A DNA stretch of 64,000 bases, taken from Pseudotabrizicola sp. (lineage in GTDB: Bacteria > Pseudomonadota > Alphaproteobacteria > Rhodobacterales > Rhodobacteraceae). Positions 36,423-51,198 of the stretch are shown piece after piece. Made by a program: the position numbers and the translations under genes. Numbering within the stretch: position 1 is the stretch's first letter; each line of letters starts with the position of its first letter. The notes beneath the pieces were generated by a model. That model saw nothing but the letters and a program-made list of their open reading frames with translations. It was not told where the DNA came from and did not search any database. The DNA lies in NCBI RefSeq assembly GCF_030684215.1, contig NZ_JAUXOV010000024.1, positions 174,050 to 238,049 of the forward strand, written 5' to 3'.

Positions 36423-36809
36423 TTACTGCCCTATCATGCCACGCGCGGCCGCCATGTCTGCGACAGCTTTGTCAGCAGCGTCCTTGTCATCCGAGACGCC
36501 GGCAGCGTCGCGAACTTCGGCAAGCAGACTGTCCATCAGGGCGGGCGTCGCTTCTTCTACCGGCACAGCACGTTCGGCCAGAACCGATACACCCGTTGCG
36601 GTAATTTCTGCGAAACCGCCTGTCACGACAAACGATTTGGTGCCCTCGGCGCCAACCGCCTTGAGTATACCTGGACGCAAGGTGGTGATGGTGGGGGCAT
36701 GCCCCTCCATCGCCGTCATGTCGCCCTCAGCGCCTGGGATCTGAACCTCAGTCGCCTGAACGGACGCGAGGCGGCGTTCCGGGCTTACGAGGTCGAACTG
36801 AAAAGCCAT
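36423..36809 (-). CDS. atpC: ATP synthase F1 subunit epsilon
   Basis: This 128-aa central-stalk subunit starts [20 protein letters not shown] and has the beta-sandwich motif [20 protein letters not shown], followed by a shortened helical C-terminus compared with enteric epsilon. A near-ideal AAGGAGG lies before the ATG. It is the last gene of atpHAGDC. Confidence 0.96.
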   Translation of the reverse strand: MAFQFDLVSPERRLASVQATEVQIPGAEGDMTAMEGHAPTITTLRPGILKAVGAEGTKSFVVTGGFAEITATGVSVLAERAVPVEEATPALMDSLLAEVRDAAGVSDDKDAADKAVADMAAARGMIGQ

Positions 36810-36819
36810 TCTACCCTCC

Positions 36820-39146
<2,327 letters not shown>

Positions 39147-39166
39147 ATCCCTGTCCTTTCAGACGC

Positions 39167-40705
39167 TTAAGCGAAGGTTTTGGCGAATTCAGCGATAGCG
39201 TCTTTCAGCTTTTGCTCATCTGCGCCTTTGATTTTCGGGTCAGCGGTGGTGATCCAGTCAAGGATGTCCTTGCGCTGGTTGCGAAGGAACGACAGCAGAC
39301 CCGCTTCAAAACGACCCACATCCTTCACGGAAACCTTGTCAAGGAAGCCGGCGGTGCCCGCATAGATCACGCAGACGATTTCCGCGTTGGTTAGCGGCGA
39401 ATACTGATTTTGCTTCATCAATTCGGTCAGGCGCGCACCACGGGCCAGCAACTGCTGGGTGGATGCGTCAAGGTCGGAACCGAACTGCGCAAACGCCGCC
39501 ATTTCGCGGTACTGCGCCAGCGACAGTTTCACCGGACCAGCCACGGTTTTCATCGAGTTGGTTTGTGCAGATGAACCAACACGCGACACCGACAAACCGG
39601 TGTTCACAGCCGGGCGGATGCCCTGATAGAACAGTTCGGTTTCAAGGAATATCTGACCGTCGGTGATCGAGATCACGTTCGTAGGAATAAACGCCGACAC
39701 GTCGCCGCCTTGCGTCTCGATGATCGGCAGCGCGGTAAGCGAGCCCGAACCAAAATCAGAGTTCAGCTTCGAAGACCGCTCCAGCAGGCGCGAGTGCAGA
39801 TAGAACACGTCGCCCGGATAGGCTTCACGGCCCGGCGGGCGGCGCAGCAGCAGCGACATCTGGCGGTAGGCAACGGCTTGCTTGGAAAGGTCATCATAGA
39901 TGATCAGCGCATGGCGGCCATTGTCGCGGAAAAATTCTGCCATAGCGGTGGCGGAATAAGGGGCAAGGAACTGCATGGGAGCGGGGTCGGATGCGGTAGC
40001 CGCCACCACGATGGTATAGGCAATCGCGCCGGTTTCTTCCAGCTTCTTGACCAGCTGCGCCACGGTTGAACGCTTCTGACCGATAGCCACATAGATGCAG
40101 TAAAGCTTCTTGCTCTCGTCGTCGCCTGCCGCCTCGTTATAGGACTTCTGGTTCAGAATGGTGTCCAGCGCGACGGCAGTTTTGCCGGTCTGACGGTCAC
40201 CGATGATCAGTTCGCGCTGGCCACGACCAACGGGGATCATGGCGTCAACGGCCTTCAGGCCGGTTGCCATCGGCTCGTGCACCGATTTCCGCGGGATGAT
40301 GCCGGGGGCTTTCACGTCGGCGATGCGGCGTTCGGTGGCCGCAATCGGGCCTTTGCCGTCGATCGGGTTGCCCAGACCGTCAACCACACGACCCAGAAGC
40401 GCGTTGCCCGCAGGCACGTCCACGATGGATTTGGTACGCTTGACGGTGTCGCCTTCCTTGATGTCCTGGTCGGAACCGAAGATCACGACGCCGACGTTAT
40501 CGACTTCGAGGTTCAGTGCCATCCCGCGGATACCACCGGGGAATTCGACCATTTCACCGGCCTGAACATTGTCCAGACCATGTACACGGGCAATCCCGTC
40601 ACCTACCGAAAGAACACGGCCCACTTCGGCCACTTCGGCATCTTTGCCAAAGTTCTTGATCTGCTCTTTCAGGATCGCAGAGATCTCAGCAGCCTGAATT
40701 CCCAT
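39167..40705 (-). CDS. atpA: ATP synthase F1 subunit alpha
   Basis: The 512-aa non-catalytic nucleotide-binding subunit shows Walker [16 protein letters not shown], the [17 protein letters not shown]alker B region, and the signature [17 protein letters not shown]. The ATG at 40705 overlaps the atpH stop (TGATG), so the two are translationally coupled; a GTG one codon earlier is a less likely start. Confidence 0.98.
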   Translation of the reverse strand: MGIQAAEISAILKEQIKNFGKDAEVAEVGRVLSVGDGIARVHGLDNVQAGEMVEFPGGIRGMALNLEVDNVGVVIFGSDQDIKEGDTVKRTKSIVDVPAGNALLGRVVDGLGNPIDGKGPIAATERRIADVKAPGIIPRKSVHEPMATGLKAVDAMIPVGRGQRELIIGDRQTGKTAVALDTILNQKSYNEAAGDDESKKLYCIYVAIGQKRSTVAQLVKKLEETGAIAYTIVVAATASDPAPMQFLAPYSATAMAEFFRDNGRHALIIYDDLSKQAVAYRQMSLLLRRPPGREAYPGDVFYLHSRLLERSSKLNSDFGSGSLTALPIIETQGGDVSAFIPTNVISITDGQIFLETELFYQGIRPAVNTGLSVSRVGSSAQTNSMKTVAGPVKLSLAQYREMAAFAQFGSDLDASTQQLLARGARLTELMKQNQYSPLTNAEIVCVIYAGTAGFLDKVSVKDVGRFEAGLLSFLRNQRKDILDWITTADPKIKGADEQKLKDAIAEFAKTFA

Positions 40706-41265
40706 CACCCAACCTCTTTCATTGCATTCTGGAGAGCTGCGAGCTTTGCCTTGATCGAAGTGTCGATCATGGTCGAGCCGAGCTTTACGACAAGACCGCC
40801 GATGAGGCTTTCATCAACGGTGGTTTTCAATTTCACGTCCTTGCCAACGCGCGCCTTCAGCGTGGAAGCAAGAGTATTGGCCTGTTCTGCCGACAGCTCT
40901 GTGGCCGATGTTACTTCGGCAGTCACTTCGCCCTTTTCTTCCGCAATCCGCGCGGTAAGGCTGATCAACACATGCGGCAACACAAACAGGCGGCGCTTGG
41001 CGGCCATCAGTTGCAGCGTCTTCGCGGTGAGGTCCGACAGGCCCATTTTCGCGACAATCGCTGCCATCGACCTGGCCTGATCATCGCGACTGAACACGGG
41101 AGACGAAATCAGCGTCCCGAAATCTGCGCTGGTGGACAATACGGCAGTCAGCGCGTCTGCGTCGGCCTCAAGGGCCTTGAGTGCCCCCGTTTCCTTTGCC
41201 AGCTCAAACAGAGCAGTGGCGTAGCGCGCGGCGATGCCGGAGGAGATCGAAGCTGGTTCGGACAC
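40705..41265 (-). CDS. atpH: ATP synthase F1 subunit delta
   Basis: The 186-aa peripheral-stalk subunit starts [20 protein letters not shown] after a GTG initiation codon (GAAGGG seven bases upstream) and ends with the family motif [20 protein letters not shown]. It is the first gene of atpHAGDC. The Fo genes (atpIBEF) are not in the window, as is usual for Rhodobacterales. Confidence 0.96.
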   Translation of the reverse strand: MSEPASISSGIAARYATALFELAKETGALKALEADADALTAVLSTSADFGTLISSPVFSRDDQARSMAAIVAKMGLSDLTAKTLQLMAAKRRLFVLPHVLISLTARIAEEKGEVTAEVTSATELSAEQANTLASTLKARVGKDVKLKTTVDESLIGGLVVKLGSTMIDTSIKAKLAALQNAMKEVG

Positions 41266-41580
41266 GTCATCCCTTCCGTTGTCTTAGGCCCGTTGCTGCA
41301 CCCGGCAGGTCAGAAGCCGCCAATGGCGCACACTTGCGCATGCGTCTTGATTTTCGGCGTCTCTAGCAGAGCCTTTGCCACCCCGCAACCGTGTTGGTCG
41401 CCTCTTTGTGATCCATCCATGCAGGTTTCTCACATGTTTGCGCTGCACCTGCACAAGTGCGACTTTTTGGCGCTCATCAGATCGGCCCGCCAGGACAAAA
41501 TCACCCTTGGAAAAGCATCTTTGCGCGGTTTTTGCATCTGTTGAAACTTCCACCGCGAATCCCTCTGCCCCAAGGAAGAA
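41266..41580. other. 315-bp gap upstream of atpH
   Basis: This gap holds the atp operon leader and, on its far side, the 3' end of the methyltransferase gene, also minus strand. I see no convincing gene, RNA or strong hairpin. No clean sigma-70 promoter could be picked, although one must drive atpHAGDC. Short open frames here have no ribosome sites or family features. Confidence 0.6.
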
Positions 41581-42354
41581 CTATTGCCCTGCCGGCATAT
41601 CCTGCTCACCACGGCAAGGGGTCGGCACTGGCTGGCCAACGCCTTCCAACACCCGCAGCGGACGGCGCACCGCAGCGGCCAACCCGCCGCGGGTTGGCGC
41701 GTATACCTGCTTTGTCGCCTCTACCATCAACACACCCCCGACCAGCCATGGCGCCCGTTTGCCGATCCGTTCCCAGAACTCTGCCGTGCGCAGCCAGAAC
41801 CGGCCAGTTGAAGGCGGCGCGAACAGTGCGGCCACTGCACGGTCCGGGGTAAACCCATGGTGCTTCAACTGCACCTCCAGCTGGCTGACGCTATAGGGAC
41901 GGCCAAACCCAAAGGGCGTTCCGTCACGCCGCGCCCACAGACCGGATCGGTTTGGCACAATGAACAACGCCCGCCCCCCCGGTCCAAGGACGCGGTGCGC
42001 CTCCTCCAGCACGGCAGACGGCTGCTCAGACGTCTCCAGCCCGTGCATCAGAACCAGCCGGTCAACAAACCCGGTAGAAAGCGGCCACGCGGTTTCCTCG
42101 CACAGCACCGACACATTAAGCAGTCCCGCAGGCCAAGGCATCACGCCCTGCGGCCCCGGCATGAGGCCGATCACCCGCCGCGACTGCGCCAGATAGGGGC
42201 GCAACAGCGGCACCGCAAACCCAAAGCCCGCAACAGTTTGCCCCACCGCAGGCGGCCAGAATTGAACCACTTGATCCCGGATCGCCCGCTGCGCCACGCG
42301 CCCCAACTGGGTGCGATAGTAAAAATTGCGCAGATCAAGCACATCAAGATGCAT
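41581..42354 (-). CDS. class I SAM-dependent methyltransferase-like protein
   Basis: The 257-aa protein has a Rossmann-like methyltransferase core: a weak motif I ([15 protein letters not shown], about residue 41), the post-I acidic region replaced by [10 protein letters not shown], and [21 protein letters not shown] near 122, the typical motif for UbiE-like enzymes. The GxGxG of motif I is degraded, so activity is uncertain. The ATG was chosen because the preceding 35 codons overlap the divergent gloB leader. The gene is divergent from gloB by 64 bp, an arrangement that suggests shared control. Confidence 0.82.
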   Translation of the reverse strand: MHLDVLDLRNFYYRTQLGRVAQRAIRDQVVQFWPPAVGQTVAGFGFAVPLLRPYLAQSRRVIGLMPGPQGVMPWPAGLLNVSVLCEETAWPLSTGFVDRLVLMHGLETSEQPSAVLEEAHRVLGPGGRALFIVPNRSGLWARRDGTPFGFGRPYSVSQLEVQLKHHGFTPDRAVAALFAPPSTGRFWLRTAEFWERIGKRAPWLVGGVLMVEATKQVYAPTRGGLAAAVRRPLRVLEGVGQPVPTPCRGEQDMPAGQ

Positions 42355-42418
42355 TGCGGACCATCCATTTTCCGGGCCATGCTGGCCATTCTCGACACAG
42401 TCAACCGACAGGAAGACC

Positions 42419-43186
42419 ATGCCCCTTGATCTTGTGACGATCCCTTGCCTGAAAGACAACTATGCCTTTCTGATCCATGATGCCAACTCTGGTGCCACCG
42501 CCGTCATTGATGTGCCTGACGCAGCGCCAGTTCTTGCTGCGCTGGAAACTCGTGGCTGGCAGCTTTCGGATATTCTGATCACACATCACCACGATGACCA
42601 CATTGCGGGCGTAGATGCCCTGCGCGCGGCGACAGGCGCAAAGGTTTGGGGGGCGAAAGCGGATGCACACCGCCTGCCCCGGCTGGACCATGCCCTGACC
42701 GAAGGCGACAGGGTGACAATCGGCGCGCATGGGGGCACTGTTTTTGATGTGTCCGGCCACACCGTTGGCCACATCGCCTTTCACTTTCCCGGATCCGGGC
42801 TGGTCTTCACCGCAGACAGCCTGATGGCCGCCGGATGCGGGCGCTTGTTTGAGGGCAGCCCCGACGTGATGTGGGCCAGCTTGTCAAAACTCGCGGCACT
42901 GCCACCAGAAACCCTGGTCTGTTCAGGCCATGAATATACCTTATCTAACATCCGCTTTGCCTTGTCCCTTGAACCGGACAATCCAGCGCTTATCTCTCGA
43001 TTCAAGAGAGTTACTGCGGCGCGCGAGGATGTTCGCCCCACTGTGCCCTCGACCCTGTCTGAAGAACTGGCCACAAACCCGTTCCTGCGCGCTGCTTTTC
43101 CCGAACTCAAGGCAGCCGTCGGAATGGCCGGAGCATCCGATGCGGAGGTCTTCACCGAAATCCGCAAGCGCAAAGACAGGTTCTGA
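42419..43186 (+). CDS. gloB: hydroxyacylglutathione hydrolase (glyoxalase II)
   Basis: It hydrolyses S-D-lactoylglutathione to D-lactate and glutathione. The 255-aa metallo-beta-lactamase fold protein has THHHDDH (residues 55-61) binding two metals, the [12 protein letters not shown] ligand near residue 110, [14 protein letters not shown] near 133, and the C-terminal glutathione-binding part with [15 protein letters not shown]. The start with GGAAG four bases upstream was used. Confidence 0.95.
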   Translation: MPLDLVTIPCLKDNYAFLIHDANSGATAVIDVPDAAPVLAALETRGWQLSDILITHHHDDHIAGVDALRAATGAKVWGAKADAHRLPRLDHALTEGDRVTIGAHGGTVFDVSGHTVGHIAFHFPGSGLVFTADSLMAAGCGRLFEGSPDVMWASLSKLAALPPETLVCSGHEYTLSNIRFALSLEPDNPALISRFKRVTAAREDVRPTVPSTLSEELATNPFLRAAFPELKAAVGMAGASDAEVFTEIRKRKDRF

Positions 43187-43219
43187 CGCGCAAACGCTTA
43201 GTGGCTGATCACTTTTGAT

Positions 43220-43233
43220 GTGACAAATGTCAC
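43220..43233. promoter_or_regulatory. short palindrome upstream of clpA
   Basis: GTGACA-AA-TGTCAC (6-bp arms, 2-bp spacer) lies 130 bp upstream of the clpA start and just after gloB. A CTTGAAG at about 43258-43264 resembles a heat-shock -35 box, but no convincing -10 box follows. Confidence 0.35.
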
Positions 43234-43362
43234 CATTGCACAAAGCGTAAATATTCTTCTTGAAGTACGGCAAATAAAACCGAACTTTAAGGTTATGAGG
43301 CAACGGTCGGTAAAGGTGAGATTTCACCCGAACCTGCCCCGAGGAACAGGAGCACGCAGCAA

Positions 43363-45677
<2,315 letters not shown>

Positions 45678-45681
<4 letters not shown>

Positions 45682-46634
45682 TCCGGCTCCTGATGCTTCT
45701 GGCATGGGCCCCTGCGCAAGCAGGGGCCTTTTCCTTGGTATTCCCACTTGAATGCATCCTTGGCAAAAACTGCCATATCCAGCAATACATGGACCGCGAC
45801 CCCGGCCCCGGCCATACCGATTTTACCTGTGGAACGCTCAGCTACGACGGGCACAGCGGCACCGATTTTGCGCTGTCTACCCTGTCTGCCATGCAAAAGG
45901 GCGTCCCGGTGCTGGCGGCCGCATCCGGCGTCGTCAAAGGCGTCCGCGATGATATGCCCGACATTTCCATCCGCGACCCCGCCGCCCCCGCCTTGCAGGA
46001 CCGCGACTGCGGTAACGGTCTGGTAATCGACCATGGAAGCGGCTGGGAAACCCAGTATTGCCACATGGCCAAGGGCTCTGTGCAGGTCAAACCTGACCAG
46101 ATCGTCACTGCAGGCCAGCCCCTCGGCCTTGTCGGTCTGTCAGGGAATACAGAATTTCCGCACCTGCACCTGTCGCTTCGCCGCAACGGGCAACCGATAG
46201 ACCCGTTCGACCCCGATGGCAGTGCCACCTGTGGCCCCGGCCCCCTTTCTGCGCTTTGGGCTGGCGATATCCCCTATGCGCCCGGCGGTATCCTTGGCAT
46301 CGGACTTGCCGACGCCGTGCCAGAATATGAAGCACTGAAAGCCGGTCTGCCGCTCCGGCCTGTGACCTCGCGTTCCCCTGCCATGGTGATCTGGGCGCAT
46401 TACTTTGGGGCACAGGCGGGTGACGTGATGACCCTTTCGATCACCGGCCCGGACGGCGGCACAATCATCGTGCAAGAAATCACCCTAGAGCGCACCCAAG
46501 CCCAAGGTTTCCGCGCCATCGGCAAACGCCTGCGCGGGGCTGACTGGCCAGTGGGAAACTACAGTCTACGGGTGATCTGGACCCGGCAAGGCACAGAGAT
46601 TGAACGCAGCGAAACAAACCACCCGCTGCGCTGA
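45678..46634 (+). CDS. M23 family peptidoglycan endopeptidase (LytM-type), exported
   Basis: This 318-aa protein has a signal peptide (residues 1-16, MIRLLMLLAWAPAQAGA). Its LytM domain has zinc ligands in GHSGTDFALS (HxxxD, about residues 59-63) and PHLHLSLRRNG (HxH, about 163-165). The core is about residues 55-180, followed by a beta-rich C-terminal domain. It likely cleaves peptide cross-links in the periplasm. The ATG overlaps the clpA stop (ATGA), so it is translated with clpA, which is an unusual partnership of cytoplasmic and periplasmic enzymes. Confidence 0.9.
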
Positions 46635-46637
46635 TTC

Positions 46638-46681
46638 ATTCATCTTGGTTGAAATACTCCGGGGAGCGACAGCGCCCCCGG
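46638..46681 (+). repeat. intergenic repeat copy B
   Basis: TCATTCATCTTGGTTGAAAT runs into ACTCCGGGGAGCGACAGCG and CCCCCGG, matching copy A at 3211-3257 in order and spacing. It begins 4 bp after the M23 peptidase stop and could act as a 3' hairpin. Confidence 0.6.
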
Positions 46682-46697
46682 CCCATCGGCTTCGCAC

Positions 46698-48311
46698 CTA
46701 GCGCTCCGTCAGTTTCAGCTCGATCCGTCGATTCTGCTGCCGCGCCGCCAAATTTTCGCCATCAACCACCGGCCGGTATTCCCCAAACCCTGTCGCGGCC
46801 AGACGGTCGGGCGGAAAGCCCAATGAGTTTTGCATAAACCGGACCACCGACAGCGCCCGCGCCTGACTTAGCTCCCAGTTGTCGGCAAAGGCTCCGGCCC
46901 CGGACAAAGGCACGTTGTCGGTATGGCCGTCCACCCGGATGATCCAGTCAATCGAATCTGGAATTTCAGAGCGTACCTCGTTCAGGATCTCGACCACCCC
47001 GGCAATCTGGGCACGGCCCTCAGGGGCCAGATCGGCGGCACCGGGCTGGAACAACACCTCGCTGGAGAATACAAAGCGGTCACCGACCACGCGCACACCC
47101 TCGCGTCCAGAGAGCAGGCGGCTCAACTGGCCAAAGAACTCGCTGCGAAACTTCTCCAGATCGGCGTTTTCCGCCTCCAGCCGCTGCCGTTCGGCTTCCT
47201 CCAGTTCTGCCCGCCGCCGTTGCTCTGACGCCACCTGAGCCAATGCGGTGTTCAGTTGCGACCCCAAGGCATCTAGCTGCACCTGAGCCAGAACATCCTT
47301 GTCACGCGCTTCATTCAAGACCGCTTGCAGGCTGCCCAACTGCCCGCGCAACGCGGCAATCTGCTCGTTCAGCAGGGCCATGCGCTGCGCTGCCTCAACG
47401 ACCTTGGCCTGCTCATCCGTCAGCGCCCGTTCCGCGGCTGCCAGCATTGCAACCCCCTGATCTGCGTCCTGCGCCGCTTTCGCTGCGTCAGTTTGTGCAG
47501 CCGCCAGCAAAAGCAAGGTTTCCTCAGCCCGTTTGCGTTGTTCTTCCAGCGCCAGCGTCATCGCGGCCATCGCCTCATCTGACCCGGCCAGCCGCGCCCG
47601 CAGTGCCTCCAGCGCGGCCGCATCCACCAAGCGCGCGGCCTCGGCCTCTGACACTGCGACTTGCGCTGCTGCAACAGCTGCGGCGTCCTCGGTCACTTTT
47701 GCCTGCAAATCTGCGGTCAAAGCTTCCAACGCCTCGCGCCGCGCCGCCGCCAATCGGGCCTCCTCGACGCTTTGGTCAATTTCTTCCCGTGCGCGCGCCA
47801 AGGCCAGCTGCAGCGCATCGCGTTCGGTCAACAGGCTGGCCCGTGCGGCCTCCAGCTCTGCGTTGCTGACCGACAGATCGGCCACCTCGCCACGGGCGGC
47901 ATCGCGCTCGGCCAGCAAACTGGCGACCTGCGCCTCAAAGCTCGCCACCCGAGCTTCTGCCGCGCGCAACGCGTCCTCGGCCGCCGCCAAACGCCCCGTC
48001 AACCCCGTCACAAGTGCCGCCTGACGCGCGCCCTCGGCCTCGCTCGCGGCAAGGTCCGAGCGCAGCGTCCCAACCTCGGCCTGCAATTGCCCGACCCGCC
48101 CGCGCTCCAACCCAAGCGCATCGGCCAAGGCGGCAACCTGATCGGTCAGCGAATTCAACTCGCCGTCTTGCGTGCTGATGGTTTCCTGCAACACAGATTG
48201 CATGACGGTAAAGATGGTGAGGACGAACATCAGCACCATCACCAGCGTTGTGACGGCATCCACAAACCCCGGCCAGATAATCGACGCGTCCCGCCGCCGC
48301 GACAGGCCCAT
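46698..48311 (-). CDS. OmpA/MotB-type peptidoglycan-binding protein with very long coiled coil
   Basis: The 537-aa protein has a short cytoplasmic start, a single membrane helix (about residues 14-36) with an acidic residue at its N-terminal side (D18 in WPGFVDAVTTLVMVL, as in MotB/ExbD/TolR), an Ala/Glu/Arg-rich coiled coil of about 340 residues (45-390), and a C-terminal OmpA domain (about 405-537; VDGHTDNVPLSG and ELSQARALSVVRFM). It pairs with the ExbB-like gene 4 bp upstream. The architecture suggests a proton-driven inner-membrane motor that reaches the cell wall. The function is not known. Confidence 0.85.
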   Translation of the reverse strand: MGLSRRRDASIIWPGFVDAVTTLVMVLMFVLTIFTVMQSVLQETISTQDGELNSLTDQVAALADALGLERGRVGQLQAEVGTLRSDLAASEAEGARQAALVTGLTGRLAAAEDALRAAEARVASFEAQVASLLAERDAARGEVADLSVSNAELEAARASLLTERDALQLALARAREEIDQSVEEARLAAARREALEALTADLQAKVTEDAAAVAAAQVAVSEAEAARLVDAAALEALRARLAGSDEAMAAMTLALEEQRKRAEETLLLLAAAQTDAAKAAQDADQGVAMLAAAERALTDEQAKVVEAAQRMALLNEQIAALRGQLGSLQAVLNEARDKDVLAQVQLDALGSQLNTALAQVASEQRRRAELEEAERQRLEAENADLEKFRSEFFGQLSRLLSGREGVRVVGDRFVFSSEVLFQPGAADLAPEGRAQIAGVVEILNEVRSEIPDSIDWIIRVDGHTDNVPLSGAGAFADNWELSQARALSVVRFMQNSLGFPPDRLAATGFGEYRPVVDGENLAARQQNRRIELKLTER

Positions 48312-48314
48312 GGC

Positions 48315-49523
48315 TTACCGCCCCACACCCGTCCGCGACAATTGCCGCACCGCTGCGGTCAGCGCTGAAATCTCGCCACGCAGATCGGCCACGCTTTCCT
48401 GACGCCCGGCCGAGATTTCTTCCAGTATCCGCAACATCTGCACGTCGATCGACCGCAACCGCATCCGGCTTTCGGCGTCAGAATGCGCCCCACCCTCGGC
48501 CCCGGTCAGCGCTGCGATCAGCCGCTCTTGCCCTTCGGCAATCCGGTCCAACGCCGCCGTCTGGCCAGAGTCAGCCTCCAATCGCTGCGCCAAGGCACCT
48601 ACGGCTGCTGCCAGATCCCCGATGCGTGCATCGACAGCGCCACGACTGGCATCGGATTGCGCATAGAGCCCCTGCAGGACCTCCATCTGGCTGACCATCT
48701 GGTCCAGCACCATGGCCACCGCGCCACTTTCGCTTTCGCCTTCGCCCTCTCCGCTGGAATAGCCCAGCCGGGTGATCGACGACAGCCATTCTTCCAGCTC
48801 GCGGTAAAAGCGGTTCTGACCATGGCCTGCGAACAGCTCTAGCAGACCCACGACCAAAGACCCGGCCAACCCGAGAAGCGAGGAGGAAAACGCCGTCCCC
48901 ATGCCACCAAGCTGCGCTTCCAATCCGCCCATCAGCTTGGCAAATACGGCGGTCCCATCTTCGCCCGGTTGCGGCGAGAGCGATCGGATCGTTTCGACAA
49001 TCGCAGGGACCGAGGTTGCCAACCCATAAAACGTGCCCAGAAGGCCAAGAAAGATCAAAAGGTTGGTCAGGTACCGTGTGATATCGCGCGCTTCGTCTAT
49101 CCGGGTGGCAACCGATTCAAGGATCGAGCGCGAGCTGGAGGACGAAATCTGCATCTTCTGCCCGCGCGAGCGCAACAGCGATGCCAGCGGAGCCAGAAGG
49201 CGCGGCACGCGCTGGGTCGTCGCTGCGGGCCCGTGGCCAACAAAGTCTTCAATCCAAATCACCGATTGAATCAGGATCAGCACCTGCCAGAAGCAGGTGA
49301 ACACGCCCAGCACAAAGACAAAGGCGATAAACCCGTTCAGCCAAAGGTTAGACCGGAAAACCTCGGCCACCTGCCCATGGATCAACCAAGCGCCCACCGC
49401 CACCAAAGCGATGATCACCAGCATCGTTACGATCTGCTGGATGGGTTGTGTGAATGTCGCGACCCTGCGATCTCGCACAGTGCGCTTTGCCTTGGCCTTT
49501 ATTTCGGCCTTGGTCTGTTGCAT
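48315..49523 (-). CDS. MotA/TolQ/ExbB-like proton-channel protein with cytoplasmic tail
   Basis: The 402-aa protein has membrane helices at about 29-49, 62-87, 150-172 and 205-232. The MotA/TolQ/ExbB region (about 135-250) shows NLLIFLGLLGTFYGLATSVP and GMGTAFSSSLLGLAGSLVVG, the conserved pore helices. A cytoplasmic tail of about 150 residues follows, with predicted coiled-coil segments. With the OmpA/MotB-like protein it would form a stator-like proton channel. Possible relatives include flagellar stators, Tol/Exb systems and the ZorAB part of Zorya; no Zorya effector genes adjoin it. Confidence 0.85.
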   Translation of the reverse strand: MQQTKAEIKAKAKRTVRDRRVATFTQPIQQIVTMLVIIALVAVGAWLIHGQVAEVFRSNLWLNGFIAFVFVLGVFTCFWQVLILIQSVIWIEDFVGHGPAATTQRVPRLLAPLASLLRSRGQKMQISSSSSRSILESVATRIDEARDITRYLTNLLIFLGLLGTFYGLATSVPAIVETIRSLSPQPGEDGTAVFAKLMGGLEAQLGGMGTAFSSSLLGLAGSLVVGLLELFAGHGQNRFYRELEEWLSSITRLGYSSGEGEGESESGAVAMVLDQMVSQMEVLQGLYAQSDASRGAVDARIGDLAAAVGALAQRLEADSGQTAALDRIAEGQERLIAALTGAEGGAHSDAESRMRLRSIDVQMLRILEEISAGRQESVADLRGEISALTAAVRQLSRTGVGR

Positions 49524-49595
49524 CAGACGCTGCCTGCCCGTTTGTTTTGCCCAAGGCGACGATACGCCACGAAAACGCTGGTGCCAAAGGGATTC

Positions 49596-50141
49596 TCAGT
49601 CTCGCGACCTTACAAGCGCGCGCACCCGGCCTGCCAGCCATTCAAGTTCCGGGTCTGCGATGCCCAACTCGGCCAGATGCGCCGCCGTGGACCACAAATA
49701 ATCGCGGTTCAACCCCCGTCCCCCGCGCGCCTGCGCGATAATCTGCGCCTGTTCTTCCAGATCAACTCCGCCGCAATACTGCCAGTGATCCGGGTCAATC
49801 ACATAGACCAATGCAGAGCAGCCCCCGCCACCCGGCCAATCGGCCCGCACCTGCGCTTCAAGATAGGCGGAAGAAATCAACTCGCGTTCGCGCAGCAAGG
49901 CCAGCGTGTCTGCCTCGGCCCCCGGTTGCACCCGGAACGTCACCCCGTCACAATAGTGGCCGGCGCTTGCGTCCAGCGCCAACACAAGGCCGGGTTCCGC
50001 CTCTGATCCGCGATGATGAATAGAGCGCATGCAAAACGCCCGCCGCCAGCCTTGCACACGCGCGATGCGCGCCTCAGCCACCGGAAATTCCGGATTCCAG
50101 ATCAAGGATCCGTATCCAAAGACCCACATCGTCTCGGTCAA
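49596..50141 (-). CDS. gamma-glutamylcyclotransferase, ChaC family
   Basis: The 181-aa cytoplasmic enzyme likely cleaves glutathione to 5-oxoproline and Cys-Gly. It has the substrate loop VFGYGSLIWNPEF near residue 7, the RRAFCMRSIHHRG segment, and the catalytic Glu in LLRERELISSAY near residue 85. An ATG four codons into the frame is an alternative start. It is divergent from the DUF2125 gene. Confidence 0.9.
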   Translation of the reverse strand: MTETMWVFGYGSLIWNPEFPVAEARIARVQGWRRAFCMRSIHHRGSEAEPGLVLALDASAGHYCDGVTFRVQPGAEADTLALLRERELISSAYLEAQVRADWPGGGGCSALVYVIDPDHWQYCGGVDLEEQAQIIAQARGGRGLNRDYLWSTAAHLAELGIADPELEWLAGRVRALVRSRD

Positions 50142-50205
50142 GTGACTGGCCCTCCGCTTGCACTGCCTCTAAACAACACAGGCGAATGAAAGAAAAGGGC
50201 TGAAG

Positions 50206-51186
50206 ATGCGCGCATTACTTTGGATTGCCACAGTTTTGGTGGCGCTTTGGTCAGGGTATTGGTTCGTGGGCAAATCCGCTGTGGACCGTGGGTTTGCAGC
50301 GTTTTTGCAAAACGCTTCGTCACAGGGGTTGGATGTTTCTCAAAGCGGCTACAGCGTGTCTGGCTTTCCCAACCGCTTCGATCTGACCGTAACCCAGCCA
50401 AATGTGATCGACCGGCGCAGCGAAACCCGGTGGGAGGCACCTTTTGTCCAGGTCTTCTCGCTCAGCTATCGCCCATGGCATGTAATTGCGGCTTTTGCGC
50501 CCGAGCAGACCATCCGCACCCCCGCCGAGGACATCACCCTGCAATCGGCCAAGCTACAGGCCAGCGTTGTCGTGAGCCCCAACACGGCGCTGGCGCTTGA
50601 TCGTACCACCTTTGTCGGCGATCAGATCCGGGCAGAATCGAGCCTTGGCTGGGTGCTTGCCGCCGACACGCTGCGCTTTTCCACTCGCGCGGACCCAAGC
50701 CTTGCCAATGCCTATGACATCGGGCTGGAGCTTCTGGGCTTGTCCCCCGACCCTGCCCTCAGCGCACGGTTGCCAGACCTGCCGCCACAGATCAGTGTGG
50801 TGCGGCTGGATGCCAATGCCACACTCTCCGCGCCGCTGGACCGTTTCTCTGCCGAAACCCGCCCCGCGCTTACCGCCCTGTCGCTGCGCGAGGCGTTGCT
50901 GACATGGGGCGACTTGTCGGCCTTTGCCAAAGGCAATCTGCAGGTGCAAAACGGGTTTCCCGAAGGCCGGATCGACATTCGCGTGACGGGCTGGCGCAAT
51001 CTGGTGACCATGGGCACCAGCCTAGGCCTGATCCGACCCGAAATCGCACAGACGGCACAGAATATGATGCGGGCGATTGCCGAAAGCTCCGGCGACCCGG
51101 AGGTTCTGGAAATGCCACTGATTTTCAGGGATGGTCAGATGCTGTTTGGTCCGCTGCCGCTTGGCCCCGCGCCCAAACTCAATTGA
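50206..51186 (+). CDS. DUF2125 domain protein, exported
   Basis: This 326-aa protein has an N-terminal signal-anchor (about residues 4-22) and a periplasmic beta-rich body. The recognisable text is GYSVSGFPNRFDLTVTQP near residue 48 and QVFSLSYRPWHVIAAF near 83, which match DUF2125 proteins of Rhodobacterales. The family may form lipid-binding-like beta structures, but its function is unknown. It is a single-gene unit converging on the extensin-like gene. Confidence 0.87.
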   Translation: MRALLWIATVLVALWSGYWFVGKSAVDRGFAAFLQNASSQGLDVSQSGYSVSGFPNRFDLTVTQPNVIDRRSETRWEAPFVQVFSLSYRPWHVIAAFAPEQTIRTPAEDITLQSAKLQASVVVSPNTALALDRTTFVGDQIRAESSLGWVLAADTLRFSTRADPSLANAYDIGLELLGLSPDPALSARLPDLPPQISVVRLDANATLSAPLDRFSAETRPALTALSLREALLTWGDLSAFAKGNLQVQNGFPEGRIDIRVTGWRNLVTMGTSLGLIRPEIAQTAQNMMRAIAESSGDPEVLEMPLIFRDGQMLFGPLPLGPAPKLN

Positions 51187-51198
51187 ATGGGGCCAGAC

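Noticed and set aside
43187..43362. Heat-shock (RpoH) promoter of clpA at CTTGAAG
   Set aside because: A suitable -10 box at the right distance is missing.
46698..49523. Zorya anti-phage system
   Set aside because: Only ZorA/ZorB-like components are present; no ZorC, ZorD or ZorE type effector lies nearby, so the defence label is not supported.
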